In this document: piece after piece, positions 54,708 through 64,000 of the stretch
How positions within the stretch are numbered: position 1 is the first letter of the stretch
How the letters are laid out: each line of letters opens with the position of its first letter
Source: Siphonobacter aquaeclarae
Lineage (GTDB): Bacteria; Bacteroidota; Bacteroidia; Cytophagales; Spirosomataceae
Direction of reading: 5' to 3'
DNA: 64,000 bases
NCBI RefSeq assembly: GCF_900103285.1
Contig: NZ_FNGS01000002.1
Location: forward strand, 536,064-600,063
Notes under the pieces: model-generated
The model's input: only the letters and a program-made list of their open reading frames with translations
What the model was told of the DNA's origin: nothing
Database searches by the model: none
Program-made: the position numbers and the translations under genes

Positions 54708-54726
54708 CCCAAAACGGGATTTGCGG

Positions 54727-56661
54727 TTAGTTGTTTTCCAGGGATTCCAGTTCCAGCATTTTCTCTTCCCAGGAGTCGTTGACGCGGCTCAGCTCCTGCC
54801 GGACGGCGTCGTAGCTTTTCTGGTGATCGGCAAAAGAGACCTGATTTCCGTAAACGGCCGGGTCTGCCAGCTTTTCTTCTGCGGCTTTTTTCTTCGCCTC
54901 GAGTTCTTCGACCTTCGCTTCGAGTTCGCCTACTTCCTGCTGGAGTTTTTTCAGCTTTTGCTGGCGTTGCTTCTTTTCGGCGTCTGACTCGTTCACAACA
55001 GGCTTCGGCGCGGCCGCTTTCGGAGCAGCCACCGGCGCCGGTTCGACACCGGCTTTGCGCGCGGCTTCGCGGTCCTGCTGCCAGATGACATACTCGTCGT
55101 ATGTTCCGGGATATTCCTTGATCTGTTCGTCTTCGATATACCAGATCTTATTCGCTACTTCCGAGACAAAGTACCGGTCGTGCGACACGATGACATAGGT
55201 TCCTTCATACTGCTGAAGCGCCTGGATGAGGATGTTCACCGAAACCATGTCAAGGTGGTTGGTGGGCTCATCCAGCAGCAGAAAGTTCGCCTCGGAAAGG
55301 AGCATCTTGGCCAGGGCCACGCGGGATTTTTCCCCTCCGGAGAGTACCTTGATTTTCTTGAAAACGTCATCGTTGGAAAACAGGAAGCACCCGAGGATAC
55401 TCCGCAGCTGGGCTTCCGTTTTATTCGATCCCATCTGACGGAGTTCGTCGAGAATGGTATTTTCGACGTCAAGCGCTTCCAGCTGGTGCTGGGCATAAAA
55501 AGCGAAGGCAACGTTGTGGCCGGTTGTCCGCTTTCCTTCAACCGGCTCTGTTCCGGCGATGATGCGGAGCATAGTCGATTTCCCCTTTCCGTTGGCGCCG
55601 ATGAGCGCGACTTTATCGCCGCGACCGACGTAGGCATCGGTATGCGTCAGAATCCGTTTGTCTCCGTAAGCCTTGGAGGTATCTTCCAGTTGGAAAATAT
55701 GCTTCCCGGGCTGGGTAGCGAGGGTAAATTTGAAGTTGACGCGGGCGGTTTCATCAATGACCTCGTCGACAAAATCCATCTTCTCCAGTGCCTTGACCCG
55801 ACTTTGCACCTGGCGCGACTTGCTGGCCTTGGCCTTGAACCGCTCGATAAAGCGCTCGGTCTGCCGGATTTTAGCCTGCTGGTTCTCGTAGGCCCCGCGC
55901 TGGATTTCGTTGCGAAGGGCTTTTTCCTCGATGAAGAAGGAATAGTTGCCGGGGTAGTAATTGAGCTTGCCGCCGGTTACTTCAACAATGGCGTTGACGC
56001 AGTTGTCGAGGAAGTACCGGTCGTGCGAGACAATTATGACCGCGCCTTCGTAGTTGCGGACATAGCTTTCCACCCACTCGATACTCGGAAGGTCAAGGTG
56101 GTTGGTAGGCTCATCAAGCAGCAGCAGGCTGGGGCGCTGAAGCAGGAGTTTGGCGAGCATGACGCGCATACGCCATCCTCCGGAGAACAGCTTGAGGGGC
56201 GTTTGCAGGTCGGCAGTTTTAAACCCGAGCCCTTCAAGGATCTCTTCTGCTTTGGACTGAACGGTATAGCCGTCGAGCGCTTCGAACTCTTCCTGGTACT
56301 TGGCCAGCTGGTCGATGAGCTCGTCGCGGTAGTTGGTCTCCATTTCGTGGAGTACCTCGTCGATCTTCTTTTGCAGGACCATTTCCCGCTCGAACGCCTG
56401 GAGGGCGACGGTCAGAATTGACTCCTCTGACTCATAGCTGAGCAGGTCCTGGTTGAGGAACCCGATGGTGCAATCGCCGGACTTGGAAATACTGCCTTCG
56501 TCGGGCGTATACTCGCCGACAATCAGCCGGAGCAGGGTCGATTTCCCGGTACCGTTCGCGCCGATGAGGCCGATCCGGTCCTTGGGTTTGATATGGAGGG
56601 AGGCCTCGTCGTAGAGGGCGCGGCTCCCGAAATAGAAACTCAGGTTCGAAATGGAAAGCAT
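54727..56661 (-). CDS. ABC-F family ATPase (translation factor type)
   Basis: 644 residues from the ATG at 56661, the usual start (LSISNLSFYFGSRAL). Two ABC domains in one chain with no membrane segment: Walker A GANGTGKST at 34-42 and GANGKGKST in the second domain; signatures FSGGWRMRV and LSGGEKSRV; Walker B LLLLDEPTNHLD in both. The interdomain linker (about 240-320) is highly charged, as in ABC-F proteins that reach into the ribosomal P site. A coiled-coil C-terminal domain runs from about 560 (ALine-rich APVAAPKAAAPKP, then KKQRQQKLKKLQQEVGELEA). Close to the Uup/YdiF branch, so housekeeping is more likely than antibiotic protection. Confidence 0.92.
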   Translation of the reverse strand: MLSISNLSFYFGSRALYDEASLHIKPKDRIGLIGANGTGKSTLLRLIVGEYTPDEGSISKSGDCTIGFLNQDLLSYESEESILTVALQAFEREMVLQKKIDEVLHEMETNYRDELIDQLAKYQEEFEALDGYTVQSKAEEILEGLGFKTADLQTPLKLFSGGWRMRVMLAKLLLQRPSLLLLDEPTNHLDLPSIEWVESYVRNYEGAVIIVSHDRYFLDNCVNAIVEVTGGKLNYYPGNYSFFIEEKALRNEIQRGAYENQQAKIRQTERFIERFKAKASKSRQVQSRVKALEKMDFVDEVIDETARVNFKFTLATQPGKHIFQLEDTSKAYGDKRILTHTDAYVGRGDKVALIGANGKGKSTMLRIIAGTEPVEGKRTTGHNVAFAFYAQHQLEALDVENTILDELRQMGSNKTEAQLRSILGCFLFSNDDVFKKIKVLSGGEKSRVALAKMLLSEANFLLLDEPTNHLDMVSVNILIQALQQYEGTYVIVSHDRYFVSEVANKIWYIEDEQIKEYPGTYDEYVIWQQDREAARKAGVEPAPVAAPKAAAPKPVVNESDAEKKQRQQKLKKLQQEVGELEAKVEELEAKKKAAEEKLADPAVYGNQVSFADHQKSYDAVRQELSRVNDSWEEKMLELESLENN

Positions 56662-57024
56662 ACAAATGGAGGGGATGGCGAACGGGCCTTTTCCCAATGA
56701 AAGGCGAAATTACGACAGATCGGGGATAAGTCACAGTTGAGGTGCATATCCGGGCGGCTGATCCGTAAAAACTTCCGGACAGGTTGCAAAAATCCGTACG
56801 TATGCTTAAAATCGTTCCTATAACCCACTTTCGACAAATACCTACCCCTCTTTTTTTGTCAGGCAGGTATCTGAGGAAGCGCGCTTTCCAACAGGAAAAA
56901 CTACAATCAAACCTCCTTTTCAGAACAAAATTCCACTGAAAGTATTATTTTCAGAACGTCCTTCTGGCATTCCACTAATTCCCCAAAGTCATTTTTAAAT
57001 TATTTTGATAACCTAATTCATTGA

Positions 57025-57052
57025 TTGCGTCCGCAATTTCTAACTATGTTTG
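57025..57052 (+). promoter_or_regulatory. Promoter of the susCD operon
   Basis: TATGTTTG at 57045-57052 is an exact TAnnTTTG, with TTG at 57025-57027 (17 bases upstream) or 57021-57023 (21 bases). It lies 31 bases before the start codon in an AT-rich gap. Confidence 0.58.
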
Positions 57053-57082
57053 TGTTAACCGTGAATCCTTAATCATAACCAA

Positions 57083-60000
57083 ATGCGAAAACTATTACAT
57101 CTCAGCTTCCTTCTGGCAGCTCTGTTCACCGGGTTTTCTGTTTACGCCCAGGACAGATTTGTGACAGGAAAAGTCACTTCATCGGATGACGGCACGCCGC
57201 TGATCGGCGTGAGCGTGCAAGTCAAAGGAACCAGCGCCGGGGTCAACACCGATGCCAATGGCAATTACCGCATTGCCGTTCCCAACAATGCCACCCTTGT
57301 CTATTCCTTCGTGGGAATGCAGAAACAGGAGGTGGTCGTGGGTGTTCAGACGGTTATCAACGTCGAGCTTTCTTCGGACGCGAAGGAACTCTCGGAAGTA
57401 GTGGTTACCGGATACGGCCAGCAGATCAAGCGGGACGTCACCGGTAATATCGCCAAAATCAAATCGTCGGAAATCTCGAATGTTCCGGTTACCAGCATCG
57501 AATCGGCTCTCCAGGGCCGGGCGGCCGGCGTCCAGATCAACGCCGGCAGCGGGAAACTCGGCCAGGCCATCCAGGTACGGGTGCGGGGCGCGTCTTCCCT
57601 GAGTGCGAGCAGCCAGCCGCTGTACGTGGTAGACGGCGTACCGGTTACGTCGGCTGATCAGTCGAGCTTCGGCGGAGCGACCAACCCGATGGCCGACATC
57701 AACTTCAACGACGTAGAGTCGGTCGAAATCCTGAAAGACGCTTCTGCTGCAGCCATTTACGGTTCACGGGCAGCAAACGGCGTCGTTCTGATCACGACCA
57801 AACGCGGTACGGCGGGTAAGACCAACGTTTCCTTTAACTACCAGGTAGGCGTCAGCAATCCGAGCCGGAAGGTACCCTTCCTCAACGGAAAGCAGTATGT
57901 GGATTTTTACCGGATGGCTGCGGCTAACCGCGACCGTCGTCTCGGCGACGATCCGAGCGATCCGAACTCCTACTCTGCCTACATGGAATCGTTCTTCGAA
58001 ATCTATTCGCTCGGAACGTTCAACAAAGGCGTTAACGACGCGCTCAACAACGGCACGGATTTCACAAAACTCCTCCAGTCTTCGAACAACATTACGGTTC
58101 AGACCGACTGGCAGGATCAGATTTTCAACAAGAATGCCGGTTCACAGCAGGCGGACCTGACGTTCTCCGGCGGAAATGAAAAAACTTCGTTCTTTATTTC
58201 CGGTCAGTACCTCGGCCAGACCGGTACGATCATCGGCAATAGTTTCGAGCGTTTCTCGGGACGGATCAACCTGGATCACAAAGTATCCAATGTCCTTTCC
58301 ATTGGGGCGAGCATGAACCTCGCGCGGACATTCAACAAGCGCCTGTCGGGAGATAACTCGTTCTCCAACCCGCTCCAGGCTTCTGCATTGACGCCGCTGA
58401 CACCGGCAATTGACCCCGAAACCGGCCTGCCTGTCGGTACCCTTCCAGGCAACGGCGGTCTGCCGCTGTATTACAACCCGGTGATCAACAAGGCCAACGC
58501 CCGTCAGAGCCAGGCTGTTGTCCGGAACCTGACCAACGTGTACGCGCAAATCAACATCCTGCCGTACCTGCGTTTCCGTTCCGAACTCGGGATCGACCTC
58601 CTTTCACAGCAGGAAGAGCGGTACTTCAACTCGAAGACGTACCGGGTAACCGGCCTGACGAAGGGCAGCGGCGACAACCTGTTCACCGGCGTAGCCAACT
58701 ACAGCACGAACAACTACTTCAATTTTGACAAGACGTTCGCCGGCCTGCACGCTCTGGGCGCGACGCTCGGGATGTCGTATCAGAATTCCCAGACACGCGC
58801 CAACTCGGTATCCGGGATCAACTTCCCGTCAGATGCCTACCGGATGATGGCCAACGCCGGTACGATTTCAGCGGGTAGCTCGGAAGAAACCAATTTCCGG
58901 TTCCTCTCCTACTTCCTGCGTGCGAACTACAAGTTCAATGATCGTTACCTGTTGTCTGTGAGCGGACGGATCGATGGTTCTTCCCGTTTCGGTAAGGACT
59001 CGAAATACGGTTTCTTCCCGGCGGCTTCTGCCGGCTGGGTACTTTCCGAAGAAAGCTTCCTGAAAAACAGTACCTTCCTGAGCTTCCTGAAACTGCGCGG
59101 CAGCTACGGCCTGACAGGTAACGCCGAAATCGGAAACTTCCCTGCGCTCGGCCTGTATACATCTGCCAATTACGCCGGAAACGGCGGGCAGGCGCCGTCG
59201 CAGCTTGCCAACCCGAACCTGAAGTGGGAAACAACGGCACAGACAGATATCGGAATCGACTTCGGTTTCTTTAACAACCGCATCAACGGGGAAGTCGATT
59301 ATTACATCAAGAAGACGTCTGACCTTCTCCTGAATGTCAACGTACCGGCAACATCCGGCTTCCTGACCCAGACGCGCAACGTCGGTAACCTGGAAAACAA
59401 GGGCTTTGAACTGGTCATCAACTCCCAGAACATCGTCGGCGCGTTCCAGTGGACTACTAGCCTCAACCTGGCAACCAACCAGAACAAGGTAACGAACATC
59501 CAGGGACAGATCATTGAAACCGGTATTCAGAGCATGAGCCGCGCAGTGGAAGGCCAGCCGATTGCCACCTTCTTCGGGCGGGAATATGCCGGGGTGGATC
59601 CTGCCACGGGAGATGCCCTGTTCTACAAAAACACGACTAACGCGGATGGCACAATCGACCGTTCGACGACGAACGTGTATTCCCAGGCTCAACGGGTTGT
59701 TCTTGGCAAGGGTATTCCGACGCTGACGGGAGGTATCACCAACACGTTCTCCTACAAAGGCATCGACCTGAGTATCTTCTTCAACGGTGTTTCCGGAAAC
59801 AAGATCAACTTCTACGGTGTGGGTCAGTACTCTTCCGCAAACGGTATCTATGAAGATAACCAGACGGCTGATCAGCTGAAAGCCTGGACGTCGACCAATA
59901 CCAAAACGAACGTACCGGAAGCCCGTTTGTATGCTTCGAATGGCAACCAGGCATCCAGCCGCTACCTGCAGGATGGTTCTTACCTCCGCCTGAGAACGGT

Positions 60001-60223
60001 AACGCTCGGGTATAACCTGCCGAAGGCCCTCGTCAGCCGCTGGAAGCTCAGCGGCGTCCGGATCTATGTTACCGGACAAAACCTGGCGACATTCACCAAT
60101 TACAAGGGATGGGATCCGGAAGTCAACTCCGATGACTTCACGTCGAGCGTAGCGCAGGGGTATGACTTCTATACGCCTCCGCAACCGAAAACGCTGCTGG
60201 CCGGTATCAACCTGAAGTTCTGA
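57083..60223 (+). CDS. SusC/RagA-family TonB-linked outer-membrane protein
   Basis: 1046 residues. The signal peptide is about 1-22 (FSVYAQ). Carboxypeptidase-regulatory-like domain, about 25-100 (VTGKVTSSDDGTPLIGVSV). Plug domain, about 110-230, with the SusC marks VVTGYGQQIKRDVTGNI, LYVVDGVPV and ILKDASAAAIYGSRAANG. The barrel of about 22 strands ends KTLLAGINLKF. With the SusD protein next to it, 32 bases on, it imports an oligomer through the outer membrane with TonB energy. No glycosidase, protease or anti-sigma gene is near, so the nutrient cannot be named. Confidence 0.95.
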   Translation: MRKLLHLSFLLAALFTGFSVYAQDRFVTGKVTSSDDGTPLIGVSVQVKGTSAGVNTDANGNYRIAVPNNATLVYSFVGMQKQEVVVGVQTVINVELSSDAKELSEVVVTGYGQQIKRDVTGNIAKIKSSEISNVPVTSIESALQGRAAGVQINAGSGKLGQAIQVRVRGASSLSASSQPLYVVDGVPVTSADQSSFGGATNPMADINFNDVESVEILKDASAAAIYGSRAANGVVLITTKRGTAGKTNVSFNYQVGVSNPSRKVPFLNGKQYVDFYRMAAANRDRRLGDDPSDPNSYSAYMESFFEIYSLGTFNKGVNDALNNGTDFTKLLQSSNNITVQTDWQDQIFNKNAGSQQADLTFSGGNEKTSFFISGQYLGQTGTIIGNSFERFSGRINLDHKVSNVLSIGASMNLARTFNKRLSGDNSFSNPLQASALTPLTPAIDPETGLPVGTLPGNGGLPLYYNPVINKANARQSQAVVRNLTNVYAQINILPYLRFRSELGIDLLSQQEERYFNSKTYRVTGLTKGSGDNLFTGVANYSTNNYFNFDKTFAGLHALGATLGMSYQNSQTRANSVSGINFPSDAYRMMANAGTISAGSSEETNFRFLSYFLRANYKFNDRYLLSVSGRIDGSSRFGKDSKYGFFPAASAGWVLSEESFLKNSTFLSFLKLRGSYGLTGNAEIGNFPALGLYTSANYAGNGGQAPSQLANPNLKWETTAQTDIGIDFGFFNNRINGEVDYYIKKTSDLLLNVNVPATSGFLTQTRNVGNLENKGFELVINSQNIVGAFQWTTSLNLATNQNKVTNIQGQIIETGIQSMSRAVEGQPIATFFGREYAGVDPATGDALFYKNTTNADGTIDRSTTNVYSQAQRVVLGKGIPTLTGGITNTFSYKGIDLSIFFNGVSGNKINFYGVGQYSSANGIYEDNQTADQLKAWTSTNTKTNVPEARLYASNGNQASSRYLQDGSYLRLRTVTLGYNLPKALVSRWKLSGVRIYVTGQNLATFTNYKGWDPEVNSDDFTSSVAQGYDFYTPPQPKTLLAGINLKF

Positions 60224-60255
60224 TCCCTTTCCATTTAACTGAAAGACATTCTCTT

Positions 60256-61632
60256 ATGAAACAATATTTCATTCGCCAAGTCGCTGTTTCCCTCGTCGCC
60301 GGAGTGACCCTCTGGGGGTGCGGAAACCAGCTCAATGTGGATCCGGTGCAGTCTGTACCGGAAGACAAGGCCCTTCAGACTGCCAGCGACGTGAAAGGCG
60401 CGCTGGTAGGCTGCTACGACGGCTTTGGCAGCAACAACTTCGCCAGCGGCGCGATTCAGTACACACCGGACCTGCTCGCTGACGACGGCGAAATCCGGTT
60501 CAACGGTACCTTCGCAACCCTGCTGCAGTACTACCAGAAGGCGATGCTTGCCAACAATACGCAGGTTCGGGATACCTGGACTTCGGCCTACAGCACGATC
60601 AACCGCGTCAATAACGTACTGGAAAACCTGTCGAAACTGGATACGGATGCCGAACGCGCCGCTGCCGAGGGAGAGGCTCTCTTCCTGCGCGGGACGATCT
60701 ACTTCAATCTGGTTCGCCTGTTTGCCCGGACGTGGGGAGACGGGGACAATACCGTTAACCCGGGTGTGCCGCTGGTATTGAAGTCGACCAAAGCGCCGAT
60801 TACGTCGGAGTATTCGATTCCCAGAAACACCGTTGCCCAGGTGTATACGCAGGTTATCGCTGATTTGACGAAAGCGGAAACCGATCTGAAAAATGGTAAG
60901 CTGACGACCGACGGTGTCACGGCAGAAGGAGCCGCAGCGATTCTCTCCCGGGTATACCTGGCGCAGGGCGAATACGCGAAAGCCCGCGATGCTGCCGATC
61001 GCGTGATTCAGTCAGGTCGTTATGCTCTGGAAATCGAATTCGGAAATGTGTTCAACGATTACGTCAACCGCAAGGGCGTACCGAGCCGCGAAGCCATCTT
61101 CTCTTCCCTCATTACGATCCAGGACGGAACGAATGATCTCCTGACGTACTATGGCGCCAGTGATTACGGCGGTCGCGGCGATATCCGCGTTCAATCCAAG
61201 CACCTGGCTCAGTACGAGCAGGGAGACATCCGCGGTGACTTCTTCTACCAGGGAAGCAATGGTCAGGTTTACACCCAGAAATACATCGACCAGTTCTCGA
61301 ACGTGACGCAGGTCCGTCTGGCTGAAATGTACCTGACCCGTGCAGAGGGCAACCTCCTGGCCGGTACGCAGGTAGGCGATACGCCGCTGAACGATGTCAA
61401 CCTGATCCGGGAACGTGCCGGGCTGGCGCCGCTGAAAACGGCCGACCGGACCGCCATCCTCAAGGAGCGGAAACTGGAACTGATGTTTGAAGGCGAGCTT
61501 CTCCACGATCTTCGCCGGACCAAGCGGAATATCAGCAGTTCGGTTGCCTACAACGCCCCGAACTTGATCCTGCCGATTCCGCAACGGGAGATTGACGTAA
61601 ACAAATTACTGGTGCAAAATCAAGGCTATTAG
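60256..61632 (+). CDS. SusD/RagB-family nutrient-binding lipoprotein
   Basis: 458 residues. The lipoprotein signal ends in TLWGC, with Cys22 lipidated. SusD-type helical repeats: YYQKAMLANNTQVRDTW, INRVNNVLENLSKLD, AEGEALFLRGTIYFNLVRLF. The C-terminal part has the standard LMFEGELLHDLRRTKR, and the end ILPIPQREIDVNKLLVQNQGY is the usual RagB tail. It binds the nutrient at the cell surface and closes as a lid over the SusC protein. Compact for the family. A strong terminator follows. Confidence 0.95.
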   Translation: MKQYFIRQVAVSLVAGVTLWGCGNQLNVDPVQSVPEDKALQTASDVKGALVGCYDGFGSNNFASGAIQYTPDLLADDGEIRFNGTFATLLQYYQKAMLANNTQVRDTWTSAYSTINRVNNVLENLSKLDTDAERAAAEGEALFLRGTIYFNLVRLFARTWGDGDNTVNPGVPLVLKSTKAPITSEYSIPRNTVAQVYTQVIADLTKAETDLKNGKLTTDGVTAEGAAAILSRVYLAQGEYAKARDAADRVIQSGRYALEIEFGNVFNDYVNRKGVPSREAIFSSLITIQDGTNDLLTYYGASDYGGRGDIRVQSKHLAQYEQGDIRGDFFYQGSNGQVYTQKYIDQFSNVTQVRLAEMYLTRAEGNLLAGTQVGDTPLNDVNLIRERAGLAPLKTADRTAILKERKLELMFEGELLHDLRRTKRNISSSVAYNAPNLILPIPQREIDVNKLLVQNQGY

Positions 61633-61669
61633 TACCAGTAATTAATAAAATCGGTACAGCCGATTAATA

Positions 61670-61714
61670 AAAAAGGAAAGGTCCCGGATTGAATTTCCGG
61701 GACCTTTCCTTTTT
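61670..61714 (+). terminator. 19-bp terminator of the susCD operon
   Basis: Perfect stem 61670-61688 with 61696-61714, seven-base loop, ending in a T run. A small inverted repeat AATCGGtacagCCGATT lies just before it. Confidence 0.9.
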
Positions 61715-61910
61715 ATTTGTCCTGCTTTTAAGGGTCTTCGGATCCTCCCACCACCGTTCCGGATCTATGCAGTATTGGTTGACCTTACGGGCCAACCTGT
61801 ATTTTTTGTTTCCACAGTCAGCGAAAACCGCTGCTGTATCATGACCCGGCTGTCTGTCTTCCCATGGAGGGAATTCGTCACTTTCAACGCGGATAGTTTC
61901 CCATACGTAC

Positions 61911-63773
61911 GTGAAAATATTAGGCATTTCTGCATTTTATCATGACTCGGCTGCCGCTCTTATCGATTCCGGTGAGATCGTTGCCGCTGCCCAGGAAGAA
62001 CGCTTCACCCGCAAAAAACATGATCCCGGATTTCCGGCCAACGCCGTCAAATTCTGCCTGGAATATGGCGGAATCGGGATCAATGACCTGGACGCTATCG
62101 TTTTCTACGATAAACCCCTGCTGAAGTTTGAGCGCCTTCTTGATACTTACTACGCCTTCGCTCCGAAGGGTATCCGGTCGTTCATTACGGCCATGCCCGT
62201 CTGGATCAAGGAGAAAATGTTCCTCAAGCGCCTGATCAACGAAGAGCTGGTCAAGCTGGGCTACGACAAGAAGAAAGCGGTGAAGATGCTCTTCCCCGAA
62301 CACCACCTGTCACACGCCGCCAGCGCCTACTACCCGTCGCGGTTTGACAAAGCCGCCATTCTGACGGTCGACGGCGTAGGCGAATGGGCCACTGCTTCGA
62401 TATGCCTGGGAGAAGGAAAGGATATCAGTATTCTCAAAGAACTTCGCTTCCCCCACTCGCTTGGTCTCCTGTATTCTGCCTTTACGTATTTCCTCGGCTT
62501 CCGGGTAAACTCCGGCGAATACAAGCTGATGGGACTGGCGCCGTATGGAAACCCGGACTCCCCGGACATCAAACGGTACGAGGAAATCATCCTGAAAGAA
62601 CTTGTCGACCTCAAGGAAGACGGCTCCGTATGGCTCAATCAGGAGTATTTTGATTACGCCACCGGCCTGAAGATGGTGAATGAAGCCAAATGGGAGGCTC
62701 TGTTCGGGTTCAAAACCCGCAGGCCGGAAGATCCGCTGGAAGCTGTTCACTGCAACCTCGGGCTCGCGATTCAGCAGGTGACGGAGGAAGCCGTCATCCG
62801 CATGGCCCGCGAGGCAAAAAAACTGACCGGCGCAGACTACCTCTGCATGGCCGGGGGTGTCGCGCTCAACTGTGTAGCCAACGGAAAACTGCAAAAAGCA
62901 GGTATTTTCAAAGATATCTTCATCCAGCCCGCTGCCGGTGACGCCGGCGGGGCACTCGGCGCGGCTCTGGCTGCCTACCATATTTTTGCGGGCAAGGAAC
63001 GCAAGGCCACGACACTCGCCGACTCGATGAAAGGCTCTTACCTCGGCCCCACATTTTCCGATCTGGAAGTGGAACTGATGGCGAAGAAATACAAAGGCGT
63101 TTACACGCATTTCGATGACCTGAAGAGCCTGTGCGATGAATCAGCGCGCCTGCTGGCGGAAGGGAACGTCGTCGGATGGGTACAGGGACGCATGGAATTC
63201 GGCCCCCGCGCCCTCGGCGGCCGCAGTATTCTCGGCGATCCACGGAACGCTGAAATGCAGAAGAAACTGAACCTGAAGATCAAATACCGGGAATCATTCC
63301 GTCCGTTTGCCCCCTCGGTACTGGCGGAAAACTGCGCGGATTACTTCGATTACGACGGTATCTCCCCCTACATGCTGCTGGTACATCCGGTAGCAGAGAG
63401 TCGCCGGATGCCGGTACCTGCCAACTACAACGACCTGGATCTCCGGGAAAAGCTGTATTTCCAGCGGTCTGACCTGCCTTCCATTACGCACATTGACTAC
63501 TCGGCCCGGATTCAGACGGTTCACAAGGAAACAAACCCCCGGTATTGGGAGTTAATCCATTCGTTCCGGAATCTGACCGGGTACGGCGTCATCGTCAATA
63601 CCAGTTTCAACGTACGGGGTGAGCCGATTGTCTGTACCCCGAACGACGCCTACCGCTGCTTTATGCGGACGGAAATGGACTACCTCGTGGTCGGTAATTT
63701 CCTGTTCGACAAAAAGAAACAGCCCGAATGGATGGAAAAAGATAACTGGAAGGAAGAATTCGTACTCGACTGA
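61911..63773 (+). CDS. NodU/CmcH-family carbamoyltransferase
   Basis: 620 residues from a GTG start. The N-terminal Kae1-like domain has ILGISAFYHDSAAALI, QEERFTRKKHDPGFP, HHLSHAASAYYPS and LTVDGVGEWATASI, with the metal-site His residues. The C-terminal YrdC-like carbamoyltransferase domain covers about 395-600 (GRMEFGPRALGGRSILGDPR, IVNTSFNVRGEPIVCTPNDA). The enzyme makes carbamoyl-AMP from carbamoyl phosphate and moves the group to a hydroxyl. The acceptor, often a sugar or antibiotic, is unknown here. The next gene is 20 bases on. Confidence 0.92.
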   Translation: MKILGISAFYHDSAAALIDSGEIVAAAQEERFTRKKHDPGFPANAVKFCLEYGGIGINDLDAIVFYDKPLLKFERLLDTYYAFAPKGIRSFITAMPVWIKEKMFLKRLINEELVKLGYDKKKAVKMLFPEHHLSHAASAYYPSRFDKAAILTVDGVGEWATASICLGEGKDISILKELRFPHSLGLLYSAFTYFLGFRVNSGEYKLMGLAPYGNPDSPDIKRYEEIILKELVDLKEDGSVWLNQEYFDYATGLKMVNEAKWEALFGFKTRRPEDPLEAVHCNLGLAIQQVTEEAVIRMAREAKKLTGADYLCMAGGVALNCVANGKLQKAGIFKDIFIQPAAGDAGGALGAALAAYHIFAGKERKATTLADSMKGSYLGPTFSDLEVELMAKKYKGVYTHFDDLKSLCDESARLLAEGNVVGWVQGRMEFGPRALGGRSILGDPRNAEMQKKLNLKIKYRESFRPFAPSVLAENCADYFDYDGISPYMLLVHPVAESRRMPVPANYNDLDLREKLYFQRSDLPSITHIDYSARIQTVHKETNPRYWELIHSFRNLTGYGVIVNTSFNVRGEPIVCTPNDAYRCFMRTEMDYLVVGNFLFDKKKQPEWMEKDNWKEEFVLD

Positions 63774-63793
63774 GGCGGCAAACCCACACAGCA

Positions 63794-64000
63794 ATGATGT
63801 CAAAACTGGTGACGAGCCTCGTCCGTTTTATTTTACTGGGAGTTGTATTCGTGTTTCTGTTCTATCCGGAACGGTTTCACGTGTCGTTCTCCTACCCCGG
63901 CGCGCCGCAGGCCGACAACCTGGCGATCCGGATAACCAAGACGTTTTTCTGGCTGCTGGTCAGCCTCGAGATTCTCCGGGTTTTCTATTACGGCGTCGTC
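63794..64000 (+). CDS. Membrane protein of unknown function (cut by window edge)
   Basis: 69 residues are visible, open to the edge of the window. Two ATG codons in a row start it. One hydrophobic helix near the start (VRFILLGVVFVFLFYPERF) and a second at the cut end (TFFWLLVSLEILRVFYYGVV). It follows the carbamoyltransferase by 20 bases and is probably cotranscribed. Small membrane proteins often follow NodU-type carbamoyltransferases in exopolysaccharide or surface-sugar clusters; no firm family call is possible from this part. Confidence 0.6.
   Translation, partial: MMSKLVTSLVRFILLGVVFVFLFYPERFHVSFSYPGAPQADNLAIRITKTFFWLLVSLEILRVFYYGVV

Noticed and set aside
58868-60184. A 438-codon open frame on the minus strand opposite the SusC gene; similar long antisense frames lie opposite ABC-F (55180-56421), PBP2 (37497-38942) and the TonB receptor/ATPase (34806-36050).
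   Set aside because: They lie fully opposite genes with clear domains, their translations are rich in Arg, Val and Gly without recognisable motifs, and such frames are expected by chance in moderately GC-rich coding DNA.
61664-61927. An 87-codon minus-strand frame between susD and the carbamoyltransferase gene.
   Set aside because: It runs through the susCD terminator and the carbamoyltransferase leader; the product ends in residues encoded by the terminator stem.

Overview
The window looks like the chromosome of a member of the Bacteroidota, most likely a Cytophagales/Spirosoma-type organism. Reasons: type IX secretion (T9SS) cargo proteins with C-terminal sorting domains, a T9SS plug protein, a SusC/SusD pair, two-component sensors with Reg_prop propellers, DUF3276 and DUF5723 genes, and promoters of the TTTG / TAnnTTTG type in place of sigma-70 boxes with Shine-Dalgarno sites. 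The DNA is moderately GC-rich. No rRNA, tRNA, CRISPR array or transposase was seen. The exact genus cannot be read from the sequence.

Layout. 1-4770: the end of an unknown exported-type protein, a T9SS cargo protein, and a LytS-type sensor kinase with its LytTR response regulator. 4771-10027: three tandem phage-collar-like (MdpB-type) proteins, a formyltransferase-like enzyme and a large ELWxxDGT-repeat T9SS cargo protein, probably one transcript ending at a perfect 16-bp terminator. 10240-13638: a ThuA / sugar-dehydrogenase propeller / PKD / cytochrome c fusion. 13805-15926: a DUF2157/DUF4401 membrane pair. 16201-19633: three paralogous secreted proteins with C1q-like tails, one carrying a collagen stretch, plus a T9SS cargo protein. 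19743-27754: envelope sulfatase, heparan-acetyltransferase-like membrane enzyme, M28 peptidase, beta-barrel protein, S41 protease. 27948-31916 (minus): Lon and an MFS carrier. 32028-36209 (minus): an ABC ATPase, a TonB-dependent receptor and an ABC-2 permease in a row. 36302-41330 (minus): RodA, PBP2, acyl-CoA carboxylase beta. 41465-48478: HslU, a small membrane protein, a DUF5723 protein (minus), PfkA, a YdcF-like protein (minus) and a thioredoxin-fold protein. 48531-51328 (minus): a TIM-barrel isomerase, a DUF58 protein and an RlpA-like protein, with a 343-bp inverted-repeat element just upstream of the DUF58 start. 51711-56661: DUF3276, YchF, T9SS plug protein (minus), ABC-F protein (minus). 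57083-61632: SusC/SusD. 61911-64000: a carbamoyltransferase and a truncated membrane protein.

Much of the window concerns the cell envelope: wall elongation (PBP2, RodA, RlpA), surface export (T9SS plug and at least three cargos), outer-membrane uptake (SusCD, TonB receptor) and surface or fibre-like proteins (collar trio, C1q/collagen group). Housekeeping genes (lon, hslU, pfkA, ychF, ABC-F) are scattered between. The most unusual signals are the 62-bp inverted repeats bounding a 219-bp segment 3 bp from a start codon, the collar-trio/formyltransferase operon, the C1q/collagen paralogs with matching attenuator-like leaders, and a hairpin that would bury the GTG start of the S41 protease.
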